DNA of 64,000 nt from Ctena decussata. Lineage: Eukaryota > Mollusca > Bivalvia > Lucinida > Lucinidae. The stretch is taken from positions 4,099,501 to 4,163,500 of the forward strand of contig OZ022498.1 in assembly GCA_963989385.1 (NCBI GenBank), read 5' to 3'. Below are positions 56,840 to 64,000 of this stretch, piece by piece. Each line of letters opens with the position of its first letter. The first letter of the stretch is position 1. Position numbers and translations under genes: made by a program. The notes below the pieces were generated by a model. The model was not told where the DNA came from and did not search any database. It was given only the letters and a program-made list of their open reading frames with translations.

Positions 56840-57690
56840 TGAGATCCTGTTATCAAATGAGATCCTGTGGGATGCCTTAGCTGGGGAAATACAGAAAAAA
56901 GGAATCACCCCAAAATAGTGTGCTGTACCTTTAGCTCTTGATAAAGTACGCTTCTTTTCTACATAAGATGCAGTTAGCGATCAAACTGCAAAATACCATT
57001 AAAGTTTCTAAAGAAATTAAAGGAAGATGCCTTTTGATCCAATTTTGGTTTCATATCATTATTTTCGGCTTTGATGATGGCATTGACGAAGATTTCAATG
57101 CCGACTTCAAAACCTGATTATAAACCTGCGTTTGTGAATTGTCTAATAATGCAGAAAACATGTAATGCTATGCTTTGGCAATTCTTCTGCAAGTTAGAAT
57201 GTCGTTAAAAAGATGAAAGTATCAATTTATATAAGCTCAGTGATATATTGATCAACTTACTTTAAAATGAAATCCTCGATTCTTTGTAAAAGGAGTCTTT
57301 TAGGCCAGTAGAATAGAAGAAAAGAAAAACTGTTTTTATGGCTTATAATTGATTCACTTTCAAAGCTCCAGGTTAGGCAAAATTTTGGGAATCTCTGATG
57401 AAATAAATTTCTAGCCAAAGTACATGTAGTTTCATATATTTTGGGGATCTCATTTAATAGTGGAATAGTGGATCTTACAACATTATGTTTAGTACTACTG
57501 AATTTATTAATGGAGCTGGGGAAAAAGATAAGTTTTGAGGCTTTGTGTTGTAATTGCAATTTTAGCACTCCAGAAGTTTGCCTACTCTGAAGTTCTGGCT
57601 TTGCTTTTGCTTTATGCAGTTACATGTGCATTTTTGGGGCATTTTAAAAGTACATTTTCTGTATTTATCTGGTCAGAAATTCAAAGGTTT
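56840..57690. other. Gene-free DNA
   Basis: No gene or repeat family recognised. Confidence 0.4.
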
Positions 57691-57692
57691 GA

Positions 57693-57752
57693 AGTGTATA
57701 GACTGATCAGACTGAAGGAGCAGTCTGATCAGGTCCACACTACCTGCATTAT
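57693..57752. mobile_element. HP-B hairpin, shortened
   Basis: AGACTGATCAGACTGAAGGA and GCAGTCTGATCAGGTCCACA; the ends are degraded. Confidence 0.65.
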
Positions 57753-57836
57753 AACTGTTTTCAAAAAATATCTCTAAGGGGAGAAATGGACAGGTTCGGT
57801 TTAGGGTAAATGTTTTCTTAGAAAACGGCCATAATT

Positions 57837-58072
57837 GCGCCGTGACACAAGAAAACCAACAAAGTGGTTGTGCGCCCAACGCAGACTCAGGTCAGCCTGG
57901 GCATTCGCCCAGTCCAATCAGAGTTTTCGCTGTTCCCATGGAGCTAGCTTAGACTATTAGCTACCCTTTTAGCGCTTAGCGAAGACTCTGTTCAGACTGG
58001 GCGGATGCCCAGGCTGATCCGAGTCTGCGTTTGGTGCACAACTACTTTGTTGGTTTTCTTGTGTCAAGGCTC
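57837..58072. mobile_element. HP-D fold-back element, copy 5
   Basis: GCGCCGTGACACAAGAAAAC start and GTTTTCTTGTGTCAAGGCTC end, usual internal modules. Confidence 0.82.
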
Positions 58073-58149
58073 ATATAAGTTGTTGTCTTGCTTGTTGTTA
58101 GTCTGCAGCTGAAAAATAAGTATTGGCTTTTGCAAAATTATATTCATAC

Positions 58150-58344
58150 ATGGTTTAAAACATGGAATGGAATGGAGTGGCAGAAATTTACTGATTTGGG
58201 CGGGCACTCTTACAGGAAAGAATTTGCTCCCTATTAGGGAGAAAATTCTTTGCTTCAAGAATGCCATCCCAGGATCTAGGAGAGAATTGTAGCCATTGGA
58301 ATGTAGATAGCCTTGCCCTTTTCATTCCATGTTTTAAAGCATGT
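58150..58344. mobile_element. HP-F fold-back element, copy 2
   Basis: TTTAAAACATGGAATGGAAT pairs with ATTCCATGTTTTAAA; centre GCTCCCTATTAGGGAGAA. Confidence 0.7.
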
Positions 58345-58587
58345 CCATCCATAGACATGGTGTGCTGTGAAATGAAAATGATTGGACAGAATTGATGGTA
58401 ATTGTTCTGGCTCCATTTCAAAAACATTTCTTAGTTTGTCTATAGACTAAATTTAAGTACAAACTTGAAGAAATGTTGAATGAATGGTAGCCAGATTTCG
58501 TAAGGTTTGAGGGTAAATGTAGCTTGAACATGGTGCCTTGAACATAGCTTGTCATGTAGAAATAGAATAATAATTGTTGTGGTCATC

Positions 58588-58705
58588 AGGGCTCGAGATA
58601 AGCCAAGAATTTGGTTTTTGGATTAAGATGTTTTTCTTATTTCGGTTGAAAGCATGTCGTAGGATTCAATTAGAATTGCCTCACTGAGGTGACTCTTATG
58701 AATCC
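58588..58705. mobile_element. HP-A relic, left part and centre
   Basis: CAGGGCTCGAGATAAG, then TTAGAATTGCCTCACTGAGG; the right outer arm is lost. Confidence 0.5.
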
Positions 58706-58823
58706 CACATACAGCAAAAATTCTAAAAATTGGGCATCTAAAATAATTATCGTAATTGTTCTAAAAATGGATCAGTGGTTCTTAACAATGAAGTAATGTG
58801 TCCAAAAGAAGCAGTTGGAATGA

Positions 58824-58891
58824 CAAACAGTGTAGACCCTGCCCAGACTGCTCCTTTTAGGAGCAGTCTGATATGGGCCTGCACTGTTTGC
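58824..58891. mobile_element. HP-B hairpin
   Basis: CAAACAGTGTAGACCCTGCC, tip CTGCTCCTTTTAGGAGCAG, right end TGCACTGTTTGC. Confidence 0.87.
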
Positions 58892-59237
58892 CCAGACCTG
58901 TCACAGTATTTAGAATTTGTATGGTACAAATCAGTTTTTACAGAGAAAAACAGTATTCTGGGCCAAAATTTTGACTTATTTGGAGCATGTCATACTCTCA
59001 GGCAGACTGCTTGTTCAGGGCTGTATGTAGAATGTTAAAAGATTGTGAAAATGGCAGCTTTTCATTATGACTAGAAAAATGGCATTTCTTCTCCCCCACA
59101 GCTATTGATTTTCTAAATTTCAGGATTATTCCCCCTTTTAATTTTGTATCTCTAACAATAGTTATCCCTCAAAGGTTCATTTTCTGGCACAGGATAAATT
59201 TGCTTGATATTTCCACCAGAGGGTGGGTAAGGAAGGG

Positions 59238-59438
59238 CAGTGCTCCAGATAAGAAGGGGTAACAGGGATAATTAGGGATAATTTTCCATACTTCTGAATG
59301 AAAACATAAGATGTGACCCATCATTAAAACCGTCTCATCGAGACGGTTCTAATTAGGGGTCACAACATACGTTTTCGTTGAGAAATAAGAAAAATTATCT
59401 TCAAATTATCCTCATACCCCCTCTTATCTGGAGCTCTG
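59238..59438. mobile_element. HP-A fold-back element, copy 14
   Basis: CAGTGCTCCAG...CTGGAGCTCTG, exact 6-bp duplication GAAGGG (59232-59237 and 59439-59444). Confidence 0.92.
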
Positions 59439-59641
59439 GAAGGGTGACTTATAATGTAAGCTCTGGCCGACATTATATTCACTTTGATTAGGAGCATAGC
59501 TGCTGCAACCATTGCATACCCAAAATAATAGATGAACTGTCTGATACCACTGGGGCAAAGCTGCTTGTAGCTTTGGCAGGACTGGAGTCTGTCATTCTCT
59601 GGTAGTGAAAAGTCTCACCGAGACTGAAATATTGTTGAGTG

Positions 59642-59687
59642 GGACATTGAACCACAACTCACTCACATTGAACCACAACTCACTCAC
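59642..59687 (+). repeat. Short direct duplication
   Basis: CATTGAACCACAACTCACTC occurs twice in a row. Confidence 0.9.
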
Positions 59688-60151
59688 TATCATGATGGCA
59701 GGGTTTCACTTGAGGCGGAATTCTTATGACCCATAATTTAGAAGTCTTGTTTGCAAGTTTCATTCACACTGGATACCATACAAGTTCCGTTTAAAAGAAA
59801 CAGGGCAATTTCGGCTACCCAAATTAATACATTCAGCTTTCAAGTCAAACCTAACTCAGCTATAAGCAGAAAACTGCATGCTTTAGCTCTGCACAGAAAT
59901 CTAGTCATCTGTTATTCCAATTATGACCACCCAGGGGGTATATGCTTCAAGTTTTGCTTGGTAATTCTAATAAAGCCTTGAGAAATAATAAGTATAGAAA
60001 TATGAAAATACAGAAAAACTGAAATAGATTTCACACATTTTTCTCCCACCAAGGAGGAAAAGTTTCCTAAATAAGTTCAGTTGTTCATCAGATCAGAAAA
60101 AAGGTATGAAATTATACTGTTATGATCCAAAACGATGAGACAGCAGTAACT

Positions 60152-60193
60152 GAGCAAACTGGGTTGACCCAGATCAGACTGCACAGTTTGCTG
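60152..60193. repeat. HP-B hairpin with internal deletion
   Basis: GCAAACTGGGTTGACCCAGA then CAGACTGCACAGTTTGC; the tip is missing. Confidence 0.55.
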
Positions 60194-60270
60194 CTCTGCA
60201 AGCTTTGTTTTTAAAATATCACCAGATAGTAACATTAACTTGTTCACATTTTAGGATAATACAGTAATTG

Positions 60271-60500
60271 TTAAAGGTTAATGAGTACACTCCCAGGGGA
60301 AGCGACTCTGCCATCGTCAGCTTTGCCTCCCTTGTCAATGGGGGGTCAACCCTTAAAGGAGGAGCAAATTCTTTCCTTAAAGAGTAGACCCCTATTTTGA
60401 AAGGTTTCCTTGTCCAGAAAAGTTACAGGAAGTTACAAAAGTTGTCTCCCTTTGAAAAAAAAATCAAAGAAAAACGTGGAGGTATATCTGTACACCTTAA
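60271..60500. mobile_element. HP-E fold-back element flanked by TTAA
   Basis: TTAAAGGTTAATGAGTACAC start, GTACACCTTAA end. The centre has lost one side of the usual tip. Confidence 0.85.
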
Positions 60501-60795
60501 GGCATCCTAGTATATAGGGTAATTATGGTTATTTTGATTTGCCCAAAGCCAGATGGAAATGAACAGTGTGGAAAAAATACAGCTGTTTATTTCTCAGCAT
60601 TTTACTTTTTGGGGGGGGATTTTTAATCCAGAAAAGCCAAGCATGTGAATGCCCTGCCAGCAGGTTTGAATTAATATCTCAAAATATTTGGATAACATGA
60701 TCAAAAAGTGTAATTATGAAAAATTACATGTATCTTAAAATTTGAACCATTGATTTTACTATTTGGCAATGTGCCAAGAAAATGATGGGTGGTCA

Positions 60796-60868
60796 AGAAA
60801 CAGTGCAGACCCTGATCAGACTGCTCTTCTAGGAGCACAGTCTGATGTTTGCTATGTCTGTTCTGTCC
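60796..60868. mobile_element. HP-B hairpin, right arm decayed
   Basis: GAAACAGTGCAGACCCTGAT, tip CTGCTCTTCTAGGAGCACAG, then TCTGATGTTTGC. Confidence 0.7.
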
Positions 60869-60914
60869 CAGTCCTTACCATAACAACAAACATGGGCATT
60901 ACAAAACATGTATT

Positions 60915-61150
60915 TAAGGCTTATAGGTGCACTGCCATGTTTGTTTGCTTTTTCACAAAGGAACTTAACTTTTGTGACTTTCTGTTTTCTTCTTTGGGGG
61001 ATGAAATCCTCTCTAAAGGGGGTCTACTCTTTAAGGAGAGAATTTGCTCTGAGAGGAGCAAATAAATTCCTTCCTTTAAAAGTTGACCCCATTAAGAGGG
61101 GAATAAAATGAAATTGGGAGTTACTTTCTCATTCACCTCTTTAAATTGAA
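60915..61150. mobile_element. HP-E fold-back element
   Basis: AAGGCTTATAGGTGCACTGC start; centre GAATTTGCTCTGAGAGGAGC; CATTCACCTCTTTAA end. Confidence 0.75.
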
Positions 61151-61860
61151 TTTTGTTACACAAACACAAAAGTAATTTTCACAAGTTTTTAAAATAATTT
61201 TTGGTATTGATATTAGTCCAGTGGGCATATGATGTTGGAACAACAGGGAATAAATGTAGACGCAACCTCATAAAATTGCATCTGCATCAGTAAGCCATAG
61301 TTTCAGTATCTTGTGCCTGCTGTGAGATGGTAATACATGTTACGAACAGATTTTCAATCATCTGTATTTGTATCTAATGTGAGTTCCCACTTTTTACTCA
61401 CCATATAAATGTCCTGTGGGTCCTTACAATTATACTCATCATAATGATGTTTTATGGGATCCCGCGATTTCACTCATTGTCTGAATGTGTTGTGGATCTC
61501 ACCATTTTATTGACAGGAAGTGTCTGATAGATTTAGTGAGAACATGTTGTAATATACTCACCCTTGGACATAAAACTGCATTTGAGCAAAAACTTCAGGA
61601 TGAAAATGTTGATTTTTTTTTTTTGAGTTTTTTCCCTAAAAAAGTGGGTGATGGTCTCTTACTAGAGGGTGATTCTTTTTAAAGACTTAATCATCATATA
61701 TTTTTAGGAGAATTAAGAAAATTATGCATCAGAGTTTAAGCTCACCTGAAGCTGCATCATATCACTGTCTACTCACCATTGTCTACTCACCCTATGACTG
61801 GACCGCTTTGTTCCCCTGTTGAGAAAGACTGACCATTACTCATTATTGATTATGCTAGTT
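61151..61860. other. Gene-free DNA
   Basis: No gene or family recognised; TTTACTCACCATATAAATGT-type ACTCACC motifs recur near 61395, 61555, 61770 and 61785. Confidence 0.4.
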
Positions 61861-61865
61861 ACTGG

Positions 61866-61970
61866 ATTAGCTCCCTTGACCAGTATTACCGGGTAATAAG
61901 TAAAGGGAAGTTTTGCTTATACTGGTTGCTAGTTTAGCTCCCTTGACCAGTATAAATAAGGTAAGGGAAG
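61866..61970 (+). repeat. Tandem duplication of about 65 bp
   Basis: TTAGCTCCCTTGACCAGTAT ... AAGGGAAGTT occurs twice in succession with small differences. Confidence 0.8.
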
Positions 61971-62186
61971 TTCTTGATTTTAGCAAAGGGAGTGAAACAG
62001 CTGAATGAAGGGAAGTAATTATTTTACAACAGGGAGGCAATGAAATTGCTCCCCTTTTGCAGAATATGTACTTCTCCTAATATTGATATAAAGGGAGGTA
62101 ATCTGCCGATGATGGCTTTTGATTGTCAGATATTTTGTAGGAGTATGTGTACGAGAATATGTGATTCTCTTTTCCTCACTATCAAA

Positions 62187-62362
62187 GAGCCCCAGTTAAA
62201 GAAAACTTGAGGAATATCATTTTCTCCACAGAAAGTATGTTGTGGCATTTTAATAGATTTGGCTCCCATGGAGGTTATTTGAATTGAGTTCCCACTACAT
62301 GATTTTTGGGGAGAAAGGACTTATTTTCGTACCCCAAGTTTTAGCTTATCTGGCGCTCTACT
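62187..62362. mobile_element. HP-A-like relic
   Basis: GAGCCCCAGTTAAAGAA and TTAGCTTATCTGGCGCTCT ends with the AAGTATGTTGTGGCATTTTA interior; strongly diverged. Confidence 0.45.
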
Positions 62363-62689
62363 GAATATCATCATATTGTGATTTTACATATACATTTATT
62401 AACATGGTCATCAAGACTTAACATCATTTTTGCCATCGTTTAGATAAATCATTTATTCATATAGAACAGATTTAAATTGTTTCATTAGAAAAACACCATC
62501 TTCATCATTGATGTAAACCTCATCTGTAGTAGTTTTATCAAATTTTCATCATTTATGATGTTTAAAGAAATGTAAATATTGTTATAACATTGTTGATTGC
62601 TGCATTGCCTTACCAAGTTAAACTGTTGCTGTTACTGATTTGCTACTAAACTAGTAGAGCCTTACAGAAAGACGTGATTTCTTGCTTTA

Positions 62690-63010
62690 TCGAGTAGTGT
62701 CAGTTAGAAAGAAGAGAGAATACTGGTGATACTGTCAGTTAACAAGGGGTACTAGTACACTATATTCTCTCTAACCGACAATATAACAGTGGTTATATTG
62801 TCAGTTAAAGAGAATATGTGTTAGTGTCAGTTTAATTACGAGTATATATTGGATTTTGTCACAAAAATGCTAGTTGCATTGTCAGTTACAGAGAATATAA
62901 CTATCACTAACCCATATCCTCTGTAGCTGACAATTCACTGGTTGTATTGTTGAAGAGGATATGAGTAGTGACAGTTAAAGAGAATATTGATTCAGAGAAA
63001 GGTTGTTGTC
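62690..63010. repeat. Interleaved GTCAGTTAAAGAGAATAT repeats in both orientations
   Basis: TGTCAGTTAAAGAGAATATG, TTGTCAGTTACAGAGAATAT and inverted forms such as ATATTCTCTCTAACCGACAA recur at irregular spacing, able to form several alternative hairpins. Confidence 0.75.
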
Positions 63011-63404
63011 AGTAAAACACATTGTGGGCATTTGGTAGTGGAGGGTATAATGAATTATCTCACTTTGATGTCCAAAAGTTAACCGTTCCTGTCTATCTTT
63101 ATTTGTTAACTTGATCAATGAAATGTTTCTGATAGGTCCTAGAACTTGCCTTCAAATAAACTAATATTTCTACGCAAGATATTGGCAAATATAAGGGAAG
63201 TAATTCCTATGGAACTGCCAACATTCTTGTTTGGTATTAACTTTCTTTCATAAACTCATGACACTACTCTGTGAAGCAAAAGGGCATGTGTGACTTTCTA
63301 AACTGGTTCTGTTGATATTAATAAAACAACTTTGTGTCTTGTATAAATGGTGTATTTGGACAAAAGTAATAAACAATTTATTTGAAAATACCCTTTGTGA
63401 TTAT

Positions 63405-63900
63405 TTTATTCCAAAGTCTCTCTCAAAGACATGAAAACACAACAACTACTTTATTCCACAGTCTCAGAGACATGACAAAACTACAAGTACTTTATTCCAC
63501 AGTCTCACAGACATGAAAACACAACTATTTTATTCCACTGTCTCACAGACATGAAAACACAACTATTTTATTCCACAGTCTCAAAGACATGAAAACACAA
63601 CTACTTTATTCCACAGTCTCAAAGACATGACAAAACTACAAGTACTTTATTCCACAGTCTCACAGACATGAAAACACAACTATTTTATTCCACAGTCTCA
63701 CAGACATGAAAACACAACTATTTTATTCCACAGTCTCAAAGACATAAAACACAACTACTTTATTCCACAGTCTCAAAGACATGACAAAACTAAAAGTACT
63801 TTATTCCACAGTCTCACAGATGTGAAAGCATTACAAGTACTTGTTTCACAGACTTGAAAACACTACTAATGAAGTACTTTTTCCAAAGTCTCTCAGACAT
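63405..63900 (+). repeat. Tandem array, about 40-bp units
   Basis: About 12 units of TTTATTCCACAGTCTCAAAG ACATGAAAACACAACTA-like sequence, with a higher-order pattern (every few units carries GACAAAACTACAAGTAC). An inverted partial unit follows at 63905-63945. Confidence 0.9.
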
Positions 63901-64000
63901 GAAAATTTTATGTCTGTGAGACTGGAATAAAGTATTTGTAGTTTTTCAGAAAACACTACTTCAAGTACTGGACAAATATCAGAGCAAACAGAAGCCAGAT

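Noticed and set aside
63405..63900. CRISPR-like array
   Set aside because: Units are contiguous tandem repeats without unique spacers, and the window is animal DNA.

Overview
The window is animal genomic DNA, AT-rich and almost entirely repeats, most likely from a bivalve mollusc. Two things point there. The one protein gene is a DHR96/DAF-12-type nuclear receptor (the invertebrate NR1J group). The repeats include tandem-repeat-bearing elements with GTCCGTCC-type runs and 3' ends reading GGCCCTCTTGTT, which I associate with bivalve genomes. The species is inference; I recognise the receptor family, not the species.

The only convincing protein-coding gene lies on the + strand in three coding exons. 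Exon a (23752-23980) carries the N-terminus and first zinc finger. Exon b (44360-44526) carries the second zinc finger and C-terminal extension. Exon c (49608-50544) carries the hinge and the whole ligand-binding domain down to the stop. The reading frame is continuous across both splice junctions and gives about 431 residues from the first ATG in exon a. Intron a is about 20.4 kb and intron b about 5.1 kb. A 5' exon with another start codon may lie upstream, inside or outside the window. Less than about 2.5% of the window is coding.

Everything else that can be read is mobile-element debris. There are several families of short fold-back elements (labels HP-A to HP-J are mine). HP-A is about 200 bp with CAG...CTG ends, about 14 good copies, and 6-bp target duplications in several. 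HP-B is about 65 bp with GCAAACAG...CTGTTTGC ends. HP-C is about 180-240 bp, flanked by TTAA, with an HP-B-like core. HP-D is about 235 bp with GAGC...GCTC ends and 4-bp target duplications. HP-E is about 240 bp and TTAA-flanked. HP-F, HP-H and HP-J have two copies each. There are two tRNA-derived SINE families, three SINE copies having 13-16 bp target duplications. A set of 'K' elements share a 5' inverted-repeat end, internal tandem repeats, a subterminal copy of the inverted repeat, a short 3' hairpin and a CTTG(TT) end, an architecture like Helentron-associated (HINE) elements. There is one fossil LINE reverse-transcriptase fragment, and several local tandem arrays.

Layout: 1-23.35 kb is upstream DNA with nested transposons (a four-level nest at 16.8-19.5 kb) and two large K elements. 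23.35-50.5 kb is the receptor gene, with introns packed with repeats. 50.5-64 kb is the probable 3' UTR and downstream repeats, ending in a roughly 40-bp tandem array. Each of the three coding exons has a recognisable mobile-element fragment within about 120 bp upstream of its splice acceptor. The most unusual signal is that the hairpin families keep constant ends while the inside of the stem changes on both arms together.
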